A stretch of DNA of 64,000 nucleotides from NCBI GenBank assembly GCA_963844235.1, contig CAWJNF010000008.1, forward strand, positions 868,001-932,000, read 5' to 3'. Each line of letters begins with the position of its first letter. The stretch's first letter is position 1. Below the pieces are notes generated by a model. The model did no database searches and was not told the DNA's origin. It worked only from the letters and a program-made list of their open reading frames with translations. The position numbers were made by a program, and so were the translations under genes. Below, one piece after another: positions 16,880-28,248 of this stretch. This stretch comes from CAWJNF01 sp963844235 (GTDB lineage: Bacteria > Actinomycetota > Thermoleophilia > Gaiellales > Gaiellaceae).

Positions 16880-17812
16880 TCACCCGGTCTCGGGCATGAA
16901 GGTCGGGAAGCTCACTCCGCGGAACGGCTGGGAGTCGCCGCGTACCTGTGCAGCATGCATCTCGACGTTTCGTCCGCCCAGGCGGTAGGCGAGTCGGACG
17001 AGCTCCGAGCATTCGGCCGGAACCAGGAACACCGGCCAGCGGCCTCGGTGGCGGTCGAGCTCGCGCACGAGCAGCGCGGCTCCGACCGTCTCGTCCCGCG
17101 CGACTCCCGGGCCCACCTCGAGGAACTCCGGGTGACCGATCGAGACCAGGTACCCATCGATACGCCCCCGAGCGCTCTCGAACACGGACATGCTCCAGTT
17201 CCCGTCATCGTTGGCGACGAAGAACCGGTAGTCGGCGCGACGGGCGATCCCACTCACCTCGAGCTCGAGCTCCGCGAGCGCCTCGACGTCGTCCTCCGTG
17301 GCGTCCCGAACGCGCTCGAGCCCGTCCGGCCTGACGCCGAGCCCGTTCTCCGGCACATGGAGCAGGATGTCCTGGTACAGCAGCTTGGGCACGAAGCCGT
17401 ACTTCGTGTAGAGGGAGAAGGACTCGAGGTTCATCACGCTCGAGACGAGCCGGAGCGGCTTCTGCTCGCGTTCCTGGAAGGCGATGATGGGCTCGATCAG
17501 CGCCTTGGCGACGCCCTTGCCGAAGTGGTTCGGATGCACGTTCATGATCCCGAGCGAGACGTGCGTCTCGCGCGCCCGGTAGAAGCAGGAGCCCAGCAGC
17601 CGCCTCGTCTCGAGATCCTCCGCGACCAGGCAATGCCCGGGATCGAGGCGCTCGTAGACGTCCGGAAACACCGCCGTTTGCGCCGGCCCGCCCGTAAACC
17701 TGCCCGGGGCGCCGCCGTGCAGGATGTCCCACACGTTCATCGACGCGCAGATCAGCTCCGCGACCTCGGTGTGATCGGGCGTCTCCATCGCTCGCACGCG
17801 GAAATCGGTCAT
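16880..17812 (-). CDS. GNAT-fold N-acetyltransferase, two-domain
   Basis: A 310-residue protein. The N-terminal half has the GNAT acetyl-CoA region (VSLGIMNVHPNHFGKGVAKAL, with HFGKGVAKA as the pyrophosphate loop) and the SSVMNLESFSLYTKYGFVP helix of motif B. The second half (from about residue 165) looks like a degenerate second GNAT-like domain without a clear CoA loop. The acetyl acceptor is unknown. First gene of the operon with the epimerase. Confidence 0.85.
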   Translation of the reverse strand: MTDFRVRAMETPDHTEVAELICASMNVWDILHGGAPGRFTGGPAQTAVFPDVYERLDPGHCLVAEDLETRRLLGSCFYRARETHVSLGIMNVHPNHFGKGVAKALIEPIIAFQEREQKPLRLVSSVMNLESFSLYTKYGFVPKLLYQDILLHVPENGLGVRPDGLERVRDATEDDVEALAELELEVSGIARRADYRFFVANDDGNWSMSVFESARGRIDGYLVSIGHPEFLEVGPGVARDETVGAALLVRELDRHRGRWPVFLVPAECSELVRLAYRLGGRNVEMHAAQVRGDSQPFRGVSFPTFMPETG

Positions 17813-17989
17813 CGGCTCCTCCCAGGCACGTGCCGGCGCTAGCGGAACCCGATCATAGGCGGGGACGGACGAGCCCAGCCAGGCTCGCGTAGTTGCATCC
17901 GGAGCAACGGGACGCTAGCTTTCCGCTGGGAGGCGGAGAGGTGGTGCGGCGACCTCTCTCGTCTCCCGAGCGTCGCGCGAGAGGGTAGG

Positions 17990-18316
17990 GTGGCTCCTCC
18001 GGTTCGTATCGAGTGGCTCGATGGCGCTGAGGCGATCGACCTCGTTCAGGCTCTCTCCGTACGCGGCCTCGTCGGAAAGCCGCTCAGGAAAGGCAAGCGT
18101 CATGCCGTCGTCGTCCACGACCCGCACGAGGAGGCCGACCGGCTGATCGCCGAGCTCGTCGCCGCGCTCGAGACCTGGCTCGCCGATCGTGGCCGCGAGT
18201 CGCTCCAGGTGACTCTCGAGGATCGCTCCCGGACCGTCTCCGCTCCACCCGACCTGCCGGACGCCCTGCGCGGCAGGCTGGCGCCGGGGCGCAACCCCTC
18301 GTCGAAGCCCGTCTAG
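17990..18316 (+). CDS. Hypothetical protein upstream of malate synthase
   Basis: A 108-residue soluble protein from GTG 17990, preceded by GAGAGGGTAGG. The alpha/beta pattern (VRIEWLDGAEAIDLVQALSV, AVVVHDPHEEADRLIAELVAAL, SLQVTLEDRSRTV) suggests a small compact domain. No family is recognised. It ends 22 bases before malate synthase on the same strand, so co-transcription is likely. Confidence 0.65.
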   Translation: MAPPVRIEWLDGAEAIDLVQALSVRGLVGKPLRKGKRHAVVVHDPHEEADRLIAELVAALETWLADRGRESLQVTLEDRSRTVSAPPDLPDALRGRLAPGRNPSSKPV

Positions 18317-18338
18317 TCCACGCGGGTAGGATCCCGCC

Positions 18339-19913
18339 GTGGTCGAGGCGGACAGCGGCATCGAGGTTCGCGCACCGGTCGACGGGCGCTCCGCCGAGGT
18401 CCTGACCCCGGAGGCGCTCTCCTTCGTCGCCTCGCTGCAGCGGGAGTTCGGCCGCCGTCGCACCGAGCTGCTCGCCGAGAGGCAGGAGCGCCAGGCGCGC
18501 ATCGAGGCCGGCGAGCTCCCCGACTTCCTGACCGAGACTGCTCACATTCGAGCTGGAGACTGGCGCGTGGCAGAAGCGCCGCCCGCGCTCCGCGACCGCC
18601 GCTGCGAGATCACGGGCCCCGTCGAGCGCAAGATGATGATCAACGCCCTCAACTCCGGCGCCAGGGTCTTCATGGCCGACTTCGAGGACGCGAGCTCGCC
18701 AACCTTCCCGAACTGCGTGGACGGCCAGGCGAATTGCTTCGACGCCGTGCGTCGCACGATCTCGCTCGACACACCCGAGAAGAGCTACCGGCTGAACGAG
18801 GAGACGGCGGTTCTGCTCGTGCGCCCACGCGGCTGGCACCTGCCCGAGAAGCACGTCCTCCTCGACGGCGAGCCCGTCTCCGCCGGTCTCTTCGACTTCG
18901 GCCTCTACCTCCATGCGAACGGGCGCGAGCTCCTCGAGCGCGGCCTCGGGCCCTACTTCTACCTACCCAAGCTGGAGAGCCACCACGAGGCGCGCCTCTG
19001 GAACGACGTCTTCTGCTTCGCGCAGGACGCGCTCGGGCTACCGCGCGGCTCGATCCGCGCCACGGTCCTCATCGAGACGATCCTGGCGGCGTTCGAGATG
19101 GACGAGATCCTCTACGAGCTCCGCGAGCATTCCGGCGGGCTCAACGCGGGCCGCTGGGACTACATCTTCTCCGTCATCAAGAAGTTCCGCGACCGCCCCG
19201 AGTTCGTCCTGCCCGACCGCGCACAGGTGTCGATGGCCGTTCCCTTCATGCGCGCGTACACCGAGCTGCTCGTGTCCACCTGCCACCGGCGCGGCGCGCA
19301 CGCGATCGGGGGCATGGCGGCGTTCATCCCGAGCCGACGCGATCCCGAGGTGAACGAGACCGCGCTCGCCAGGGTGACCGAGGACAAGGTGCGCGAGGCG
19401 GGCGACGGGTTCGACGGCACCTGGGTCGCCCACCCCGACCTCGTACCGGTCGCGACGGCCGTCTTCGACGAGGTGATCGCCGACCTGCCGAACCAGCTTG
19501 CTCGCGTCCGCGACGACGTGTCGGTGGCGGCTGCAGACATCCTGAGCGTCCCGGACACCCCGGGCGAGACGACGGAGGCCGGGCTGCGCACGAACGTCAA
19601 CGTCGGGATCCTCTACCTCGAGTCGTGGCTGCGCGGAGTGGGCGCCGCCGCGATCTACAACCTCATGGAGGACGCCGCGACGGCGGAGATCTCGCGCTCG
19701 CAGGTCTGGCAGTGGATCAGGCACGGGCGCTTCACGAAGGACGACGTGCGCCGCGTCGTCGACGAGGAGCTCGGCAAGATTCGCGAGCTGGTCGGCGCCG
19801 AGGCCTACGACGGCGGGCGGTTCGCACAGGCACGGCAGATCTTCGAGCAGGTGGTGCTCGCCGACGACTTCGCAGAGTTCCTGACGCTCCCGGCTTACGA
19901 GCTGCTCGACTGA
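18339..19913 (+). CDS. aceB: Malate synthase A
   Basis: Condenses glyoxylate with acetyl-CoA to malate in the glyoxylate shunt. The 524 residues match the usual A-isoform length. Signatures include RKMMINALNSGARVFMADFE, EDASSPTF, RPRGWHLPEKH, FYLPKLESHHEARLW and REHSGGLNAGRWDYIFS. It starts at GTG 18339. No isocitrate lyase gene is in the window, so the rest of the shunt must lie elsewhere. A VOC-family gene follows after 5 bases. Confidence 0.95.
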   Translation: MVEADSGIEVRAPVDGRSAEVLTPEALSFVASLQREFGRRRTELLAERQERQARIEAGELPDFLTETAHIRAGDWRVAEAPPALRDRRCEITGPVERKMMINALNSGARVFMADFEDASSPTFPNCVDGQANCFDAVRRTISLDTPEKSYRLNEETAVLLVRPRGWHLPEKHVLLDGEPVSAGLFDFGLYLHANGRELLERGLGPYFYLPKLESHHEARLWNDVFCFAQDALGLPRGSIRATVLIETILAAFEMDEILYELREHSGGLNAGRWDYIFSVIKKFRDRPEFVLPDRAQVSMAVPFMRAYTELLVSTCHRRGAHAIGGMAAFIPSRRDPEVNETALARVTEDKVREAGDGFDGTWVAHPDLVPVATAVFDEVIADLPNQLARVRDDVSVAAADILSVPDTPGETTEAGLRTNVNVGILYLESWLRGVGAAAIYNLMEDAATAEISRSQVWQWIRHGRFTKDDVRRVVDEELGKIRELVGAEAYDGGRFAQARQIFEQVVLADDFAEFLTLPAYELLD

Positions 19914-19918
19914 GTCGA

Positions 19919-20464
19919 ATGACGGTCGCGCCTGCTCCCCTCACCCAGGTCGGCGTCGTCGTTCGCGACATCTGGACGAGCATGCGGCTGTACCACGAGC
20001 TGCTCGGCTGGGCTCCGTGGTACGTCTACGAGTACAAGCCGCCCTGGTTTCACGGCGGGGAGCTCCGCGGCGAGCCGGTCGACTACTCCATGTATACGGC
20101 GGAGGTGCAGGTGGGCCCCGTGTGGTTCGAGCTGGTCCAGCCGCTCGAGGGCCCGAGCATCTACAAGGAGTTCCTGGAGACGAAGGGCGAGGGCCTGCAC
20201 CACGTCCTCGTGGGCTGGGATCCCGAGGAGCAGGCGCCGGGAGCCCCGAAGCAGGCCGAGGGTGAGCTTCCCGGAAGCGTGACCACAGCCCGCGACATCC
20301 GCAGCCGCTTCGAGGCTGCGGGCTACCCGGTGCTGATGGGCGGCAAGATCGGCGCCTCGACGGAGTTCTACTACCTCGATACCGAGCCCGTCATGAAGGT
20401 GATCGTCGAGCTCGCCGGGGGCTCCTCCGCAGATCTCCAGCCGATCGCGACCTATCCGGCGTAG
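19919..20464 (+). CDS. VOC-family (glyoxalase-like) protein
   Basis: A 181-residue protein of the vicinal oxygen chelate superfamily. The first beta-alpha-beta module is TQVGVVVRDIWTSMRLYHEL with a W-Y-V-Y-E-Y strand, and the second begins GEGLHHVLVGWD with a His in the usual metal position; FYYLDTEPVMKVIVEL closes the fold. An acidic, Pro-rich insert lies between them. It is 5 bases after malate synthase, so an operon is likely; the enzymatic role is unknown. A hairpin-rich tandem repeat follows immediately. Confidence 0.85.
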   Translation: MTVAPAPLTQVGVVVRDIWTSMRLYHELLGWAPWYVYEYKPPWFHGGELRGEPVDYSMYTAEVQVGPVWFELVQPLEGPSIYKEFLETKGEGLHHVLVGWDPEEQAPGAPKQAEGELPGSVTTARDIRSRFEAAGYPVLMGGKIGASTEFYYLDTEPVMKVIVELAGGSSADLQPIATYPA

Positions 20465-20465
20465 C

Positions 20466-20746
20466 GGCCGGATCTCATCCGGCCCGTTCAGCCCGGTGGC
20501 GCAGACCGCGCGCCGGGGCGCCGGTGTAGGGGCCGGATCTCATCCGGCCCGTTCAGCCCGGTGACGCAGACCGCGCGCCGGGGCGCCGGTGTAGGGGCCG
20601 GATCTCATCCGGCCCGTTCAGCCCGGTGACGCAGACCGCGCGCCGGGGCGCCGGTGTAGGGGCCGGATCTCATCCGGCCCGTTCAGCCCGGTGACGCAGA
20701 CCGCGCGCCGGGGCGCCGGTGTAGGGGCCGGATCTCATCCGGCCCG
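20466..20746. repeat. 65-bp tandem repeat with hairpin, four units plus partial fifth
   Basis: The motif GATCTCATCCGGCCCG starts at 20471, 20536, 20601, 20666 and 20731, exactly 65 bases apart. The first unit differs at one base (GGTGGCG instead of GGTGACG). Each unit contains the perfect stem GGCCGGAT-ctc-ATCCGGCC and a second GC-rich segment (CGCGCGCCGGGGCGCC). The array fills the spacer between the convergent VOC and esterase genes, starting just after one stop and ending just before the other. There are no spacers, so it is not CRISPR. It probably acts as, or grew from, a terminator. Confidence 0.95.
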
Positions 20747-20751
20747 CCCCG

Positions 20752-21699
20752 TCAGGCCGTCGCGAATGCCTTGCGGAGCGCTCCCGCGGCCTCGTCGAGC
20801 GCCTCCTCCGCCACTCGAATCCGGGCCGGCAGGCGCAGGAAGCCGTGGATGGTGCCGTCGTAGCGCGTCAGCCGCACGGGCACGCGGGCGTCCGCTAGGC
20901 GACGGGCATACGCCTCCCCCTCGTCGCGCAGGGGGTCGAACTCGGCGGTCTGGACGAGAGCCGGCGCGACGCCGGACAGGTTCTCGGCCCGCAGAGGAGA
21001 GGCCTCGTGATCGGCGCCGTCACCGTCCGGTCCGAGGTAGTGGCGCCCGAACCACTCCATCGTCTCCTTCGTGAGCCCGAAGCCCGCGCCGTTCTCCTCG
21101 TAGGAAGGCGTGCCGGCGTCGAAGTCGCACGCCGGGTAGACGAGGAGCTGGAGCCGTAGCGCCATCCCCTTGTCGCGGGCACGCAACGCGACGACGGCCG
21201 CCAGGTTCCCACCGGCGGAATCGCCGCCAACGGCTACCGCGCCAGGCTCGATCATGAGCTCGGCCGCCCGCTCCCAGACCCACACGGTTGCCGCCCAGGC
21301 GTCCTCGAGGGCCGCCGGAAAGCGATGCTCCGGCGCCAGTCGGTAGTCGACCGAGACGACGACGCACGGCGTGCGCGCGCAGAGAGCCCGGCAGACGCCG
21401 TCGTGGGTGTCGAGGCTGCCGATCACCCAGCCGCCGCCGTGAAAGAACACGAACGCGGGAAGCCGCGTGCCGGGAGCGGCCTGCACCGGCAGCGTGGGTC
21501 GGTAGATGCGCACGCGGATCGGCCCGTTCGGTCCCGGGATCGCGCGGTCCTCCGTCGAGGCGACCTCCGCGACAGGCCCGAACAGGTCGGCCGCGGTTGC
21601 CTCCATCCCCGCTCGCACCACCTCGACTGGAAGCGTGTGCGCCGGGGGGAAATCGGCAATCGCGTCGAGGTATGCACGTGTGTCCGCGTCGAGCGGCAT
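20752..21699 (-). CDS. Alpha/beta hydrolase, hormone-sensitive lipase family
   Basis: A 315-residue carboxylesterase. The oxyanion motif HGGG is at 87-90 and the nucleophile is Ser161 in GGDSAGG. The acid Asp lies in AEFDPLRDEG near 258 and the His in GTIHGFLRL near 288. All triad members are present. The family hydrolyses short-chain esters; the natural substrate is unknown. No signal peptide. Divergent from the aconitase gene. Confidence 0.93.
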   Translation of the reverse strand: MPLDADTRAYLDAIADFPPAHTLPVEVVRAGMEATAADLFGPVAEVASTEDRAIPGPNGPIRVRIYRPTLPVQAAPGTRLPAFVFFHGGGWVIGSLDTHDGVCRALCARTPCVVVSVDYRLAPEHRFPAALEDAWAATVWVWERAAELMIEPGAVAVGGDSAGGNLAAVVALRARDKGMALRLQLLVYPACDFDAGTPSYEENGAGFGLTKETMEWFGRHYLGPDGDGADHEASPLRAENLSGVAPALVQTAEFDPLRDEGEAYARRLADARVPVRLTRYDGTIHGFLRLPARIRVAEEALDEAAGALRKAFATA

Positions 21700-21837
21700 C
21701 GCGGGGAGCCTAGATGATTGATCTGCAATTGCCCGATAACCGTGGCACCACCACGATTACCGATCGATCGTCTAATGATCGCTCCTCCCGGCCGGGATGC
21801 TCTTGCCCGGTCGCCGAGTCGGTAGTCTCCGAGTGCG
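21700..21837. promoter_or_regulatory. Divergent promoter region, esterase/aconitase
   Basis: A comparatively AT-rich spacer between two outward-facing starts. It contains CGTGG-cacca-CCACG (21741-21755), flanked by ATAAC and ATTAC, and a CGATCGATCG palindrome near 21761-21770. Either could be an operator. No iron-regulator box is recognised with confidence. Confidence 0.4.
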
Positions 21838-24618
<2,781 letters not shown>

Positions 24619-24679
24619 GCGGCTCCGTCGCTGCGGGTTTCCACGTACCTGGGATCAGCGCGCCAACCGATGCGTCCCG

Positions 24680-24693
24680 GGCGTGGTCACGCC
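24680..24693. promoter_or_regulatory. Perfect inverted repeat before the kinase operon
   Basis: GGCGTG-gt-CACGCC lies 11 bases upstream of ATG 24705, the first gene of the operon leading to the DosS/DosR-like pair. A symmetric site this close to the start could be an operator, possibly for autoregulation by the NarL-type regulator. The binding protein is not known. Confidence 0.4.
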
Positions 24694-24704
24694 ACGATGA
24701 TCCC

Positions 24705-25040
24705 ATGCCACCTCGCGTCCTCGGCCCGGCTCATCGCTACGCGGTCGTCTGGAACCTCGGCGACGGACGGCGGGTGGCGGGAAGCCTCGAGCTGCTCTCC
24801 GACCGCCTCCGCCTGGACGGGCGTGCAGGGGACGGAAGGCGCTGCGTCTGCGAGCTCGCCTACGACTCGTTGGCGGCGGTTAGGATCGGCAGGGTGCGCT
24901 CCGAACGCCTAGCCGGGCGGCCGGCCCTCGTCCTCGAGCGCCCGGGCTCGGAGCCTCTGCTCCTCGGCGACGCCGACCAGACCGGTGCGCTGCGCGAGCT
25001 CGCCGAGCGGCTCAGCGGGTCGATCAGCGGCCGTGGCTGA
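24705..25040 (+). CDS. Hypothetical protein, 111 residues
   Basis: A small soluble protein with alternating beta-strand segments (RYAVVWNLGDGRRVAGSLEL, CVCELAYDSLAAVRIGRV) and a C-terminal helix (GALRELAERLSGSI), a layout that resembles a PH-like domain; I do not recognise a named family. It is the first of four genes with overlapping ends: the next gene starts at GTG 25033 inside its last codons. Confidence 0.6.
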   Translation: MPPRVLGPAHRYAVVWNLGDGRRVAGSLELLSDRLRLDGRAGDGRRCVCELAYDSLAAVRIGRVRSERLAGRPALVLERPGSEPLLLGDADQTGALRELAERLSGSISGRG

Positions 25041-25352
25041 CTCGGCAAGCTACTTCGTCGTCGTCGCTCGGCTCGCAGAGGGCATGCGTGAGCGGGCGCG
25101 GGAGCTCGTCACGGACGGCCCGCCGTTCGAGCCTGAGCGGCACGGACCTATCCGCTCCACCGCGTGTACCTGACCGAGCGGGAGGCAGTCTTCGTCTTCG
25201 AGGGCGCGCAGCCGCGTGCGGCGTTCGAGCGGCTCGCCGGCGACGCCGGCATGTGGCGGGCCGCCGCCGCCTGGCGCGATATCCTCGCCGGCCGGCCCCG
25301 GCTCGCGGAGCAGGTGTACGACTGGAGCCGTGTCCGACGGAACGTAGAGTGA
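25033..25352 (+). pseudogene. Small conserved protein, frameshifted twice
   Basis: From GTG 25033 the frame reads VADSASYFVVVARLAEGMRE and stops prematurely. The rest (VYLTEREAVFVFEGAQPRAA to WSRVRRNVE) continues in another frame and ends in GTGA at 25349-25352, overlapping the kinase start. Two single-base insertions near 25137 and 25156 would reconcile the halves into about 105 residues (middle reading GTDLSA). The strand-helix pattern resembles small ferredoxin-like fold proteins of the SchA/CurD or dimeric alpha-beta barrel type (weak). Its coupling to the kinase suggests a related function. Confidence 0.55.
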
Positions 25353-27012
25353 TCGCGCAGGAGGAGCGGCTGCGGGGACTCGTCGACGTGGGCATCCTGC
25401 TGACGTCCGAGCTCTCGCTCGAGTCCGTTCTCGACAAGCTACTCGAGGCGGCAATACGCCTGACGGACGCCCGCTATGCGGCGCTCGGCGTGGTCGACCG
25501 CTCCGGACAAGGGCTCGAGCGCTTCGTCCACCGTGGCATCGACGAGGCTCGGCGCGGCAGATCGGCCACCTGCCGATTGGCCGGGGCATCCTCGGCGCCC
25601 TCATCCAGGACGCGAAGCCACTTCGTCTTCACGACCTATCCCAGGATCCGCGCTCGGTCGGCTTCCCGCCGGGGCATCCCGAGATGAAAACCTTCCTCGG
25701 CGTGCCCGTCATCCTGCGCGGGACGGTCTACGGAAACCTGTACCTGACGGAGAAGCACGGTGGCACCGCCTTCACCGAGGAGGACGAGGAGGTCGTGATC
25801 ATGCTCGCTGCGCAGGCTGCCGTGGCGATCGAGAACGCTCGTCTGTACGAATCGCTCACACGCTGGATGCGACAGCTCGAGTCGATGGACGAGATCGGCC
25901 AGGCGCTCGTCTCGGATCTCGACCTTCCTCGGATGCTCGAGCTGATCTGCCGTCGTCTGCGCGATCTCGTCGGCGCCCGGACCGTGTTCGTCGCCCTTCC
26001 CGCGCCCGACGGCGGGCTCCGGGTCGAGGCCGCCGACGACGACCACGATCTCGCCGATGCCGTGGGCGTACCCGTGCCCCTCGTCGGGTCGATGACGGGC
26101 CGCGCGTTCACGAAGCGACGGACGTTCCGGGTCGACTCGTTCATCGACGATCCGGAGATCGACCAGGACCTCGCCCGGCAGCTGGCAGAGCTCATGCGGT
26201 TGCCGCTGCCGACCGCGGGCGTCTTCGCGCCGCTGCTCGTCCGCGACCGCGCGATCGGAGCGATCGTCGTCCACGACAAGGTGCTCGGCGCGCCCGGCGA
26301 TCTGCGCTTCAGCGTGGACGACGTCAGGGTCGTCGAGGCGGTCGCCGCCCGTGCCGCGGTCGCCGTCGACCTCTCGCTCAGGGTCGCGCAAGACACCATG
26401 CGTCGGGTCGTCGCCGCCCAGGAGACCGAGCGGCAGCGGCTCGCCCGCGAGCTCCACGACGAGACCGGCCAGGCGCTCACGTCGATGCTCCTCGGCCTGC
26501 GCACGGCCGAGGAGACGAAGGACGACGCGACGCGGCGACAGGCGCTCGCCTCGCTGCGGGAGCTGGCGAGCTCGACGCTGCAGGACGTGCGCCGGCTCGC
26601 GGTCGAGCTGCGGCCCAAGGCGCTCGACGACTTCGGGCTCGTCGCTGCGCTCGAACGGCTCGTCGAAGGCTTCCGCGAGCGCACCGGCCTCGACGCGCAG
26701 TTCCAGGCGCGGCTCGACGGGAGGCTGCCGTACGAGACCGAGACGGCTCTGTACCGCATCGTTCAGGAGGCACTCACGAATGTCGTCAAGCACTCGAGGG
26801 CGACGACAGTGAGCATCGTGCTCGCCCGCAAGGGTGCGTCGGTGACCGCCGTGATCGAGGACGACGGCGTGGGCTTTACGCCGGACGCCCCGGCAGAGGG
26901 TCTCGGCCTCGTCGGCATGCGCGAGCGCATCGCGCTGGTCGGCGGCCGACTGACGATCGAGGCGGCCAGCGGGGCGGGGACGACCCTCGTGGCCGAGGTG
27001 CCGCTACCGTGA
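25349..27012 (+). CDS. GAF-GAF sensor histidine kinase, DosS/DevS-like (one frameshift)
   Basis: About 555 residues when repaired. Two GAF domains (roughly residues 10-165 and 180-345) precede a HisKA_3 dimerisation helix (ERQRLARELHDETGQALTSML) and an ATPase domain with YRIVQEALTNVVKHS, EDDGVGF and GLVGMRERI. GAF-1 contains GFPPGHPEM then FLGVPV, the region that in mycobacterial DosS carries the proximal haem histidine; the His codon is at 25675-25677, so haem or redox sensing is plausible but inferred. One base seems missing near 25553, shifting the frame; the uninterrupted part runs from about 25555. GTG 25349 overlaps the upstream stop, and the regulator starts inside its own stop. Confidence 0.85.
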
Positions 27013-27644
27013 TCCGTCTCCTCATCGTCGACGACCATGCGATCGTCCGGTCGGGGCTCCGGCTCCTGCTCGAGAGCGAGGAGGACATCGAGTGCGTGGG
27101 CGAAGCCGGGAGCGCAGAGGAAGCCGTCAGGCTGGCGCGGCGAGAGCAGCCGGACGTCGTTCTGCTCGACGTCGTGATGCCCGGCAGGTCCGGCATCGAA
27201 GCAACGCCCGACATCCTCGACGCCGCCCCCGACGCGAAGGTGCTCGTCCTGTCGATGCAGGACGACCCGAGCTACGTGCGTGAGGCGTTCGCCGCGGGGG
27301 CCGTGGGCTACGTGCTGAAGGAGGCGGCCGAGTCGGAGGTAGTGCAGGCCGTACAAGAGGTGTCTGCAGGAGGGCGCTACGTGCACCCGACTCTCGGAGC
27401 ACGGCTCGTCGTGGCCGATCAGCAGGCGCGAGCCCGCGCCGAGGCCGACCCGCTCTCGGAACGCGAGCGCGAGGTGCTCCGGTTGCTCGCCCTCGGGCAC
27501 ACGAACCAGGAGATCGCGAAGATGCTCTACATCTCGGTCCGGACGGCCGAGACGCATCGCGCCCACATCATGCAGAAGCTACGGCTGTCGACGAGAGCCG
27601 AGCTCGTCCGCTACGCGATAGCGAACGATCTGCTCGAGGAGTGA
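27009..27644 (+). CDS. NarL/FixJ-family response regulator, DosR/DevR-like
   Basis: A 211-residue regulator from GTG 27009 (GTGA overlap with the kinase stop). The receiver has the acidic pair DD near residue 8, the phosphoacceptor Asp in LLDVVMPGRSG, Ser in VLSMQDD and Lys in VLKEAA. The C-terminal LuxR-type helix-turn-helix reads LSEREREVLRLLALGHTNQE and ISVRTAETHRAHIMQKL. It forms a cognate pair with the GAF kinase. Targets are unknown; nearby universal stress genes are candidates. Confidence 0.93.
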   Translation: MIRLLIVDDHAIVRSGLRLLLESEEDIECVGEAGSAEEAVRLARREQPDVVLLDVVMPGRSGIEATPDILDAAPDAKVLVLSMQDDPSYVREAFAAGAVGYVLKEAAESEVVQAVQEVSAGGRYVHPTLGARLVVADQQARARAEADPLSEREREVLRLLALGHTNQEIAKMLYISVRTAETHRAHIMQKLRLSTRAELVRYAIANDLLEE

Positions 27645-27683
27645 GCTTGGTGGAGAGGCTGCGGCTGCACCGGCCTCGCGTTC

Positions 27684-28100
27684 TCAGTGCACGACGAGCA
27701 CGTCGCGGTCGGTGTGGTTCACCACCTTGGTCGATACCGAGCCGAGCAGCGCCCGGACGGCGGCGTTGTGCCCGCGGTGGCCCACCACGATCAGGTCGGC
27801 GCTCTTGTCGTTCGCGACCTGGACGATCATGTCGGCGGCGTCGCCGTGCGCCTCCACCAGACCGGCGGTCGCCCCTGCCGCCTCGAGCTTCGCCTGCGCC
27901 TTCGCCAGAGCCTCGTGCGCCTCCTCGAGCTCGGCCCGATCGACGTCACGCGTGCCGCCGAAGCCGCCCGCGCGAGCGGTGGGCTCGGCCGCGGTCATGA
28001 CGAAGACCTGCGCTCCGGCCTGCTTCGCGAGCTCGATCGCGCGGTCGAGCGCTCGCTCGCTGGGCTCCGAGCCGTCGTAGCCGACGAGAATGGTCTTCAC
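27684..28100 (-). CDS. Universal stress protein, UspA family
   Basis: A 138-residue single-domain Usp. VKTILVGYDGSEPSERAL is the first strand and helix; the ATP-binding loop GHRGHNAAVRALLGSVS (G-2x-G-9x-G-S) is complete, so nucleotide binding is expected. GTG 28100 is chosen because AAAGGAG sits 6 bases upstream and the domain begins there. It is convergent with the NarL-type regulator, 39 bases apart. Confidence 0.92.
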   Translation of the reverse strand: MKTILVGYDGSEPSERALDRAIELAKQAGAQVFVMTAAEPTARAGGFGGTRDVDRAELEEAHEALAKAQAKLEAAGATAGLVEAHGDAADMIVQVANDKSADLIVVGHRGHNAAVRALLGSVSTKVVNHTDRDVLVVH

Positions 28101-28227
28101 GGTCGCTCCTTTCGTCGGAGGCCTTTCGTAGCTCCGGTGGGCCAGCAATCTACTCCTCGCGTGGCCTCTACGAGTCTCTTACGGTGGCCGCGGCCGGCCA
28201 TCGGTGCCGCTGCGGATCCGCGCTGCG

Positions 28228-28245
28228 GCAAACCCGCAGGTTTGC
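28228..28245 (-). terminator. Hairpin after the LPG-synthase-like gene
   Basis: GCAAACC-cgca-GGTTTGC, a perfect 7-bp stem, begins 4 bases beyond the stop codon of the minus-strand membrane gene. Position fits an intrinsic terminator of that operon. No T tract is present. Confidence 0.6.
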
Positions 28246-28248
28246 AGA

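Noticed and set aside
20466..20746. CRISPR array
   Set aside because: Repeats are contiguous 65-bp units without unique spacers, and no cas gene is present.
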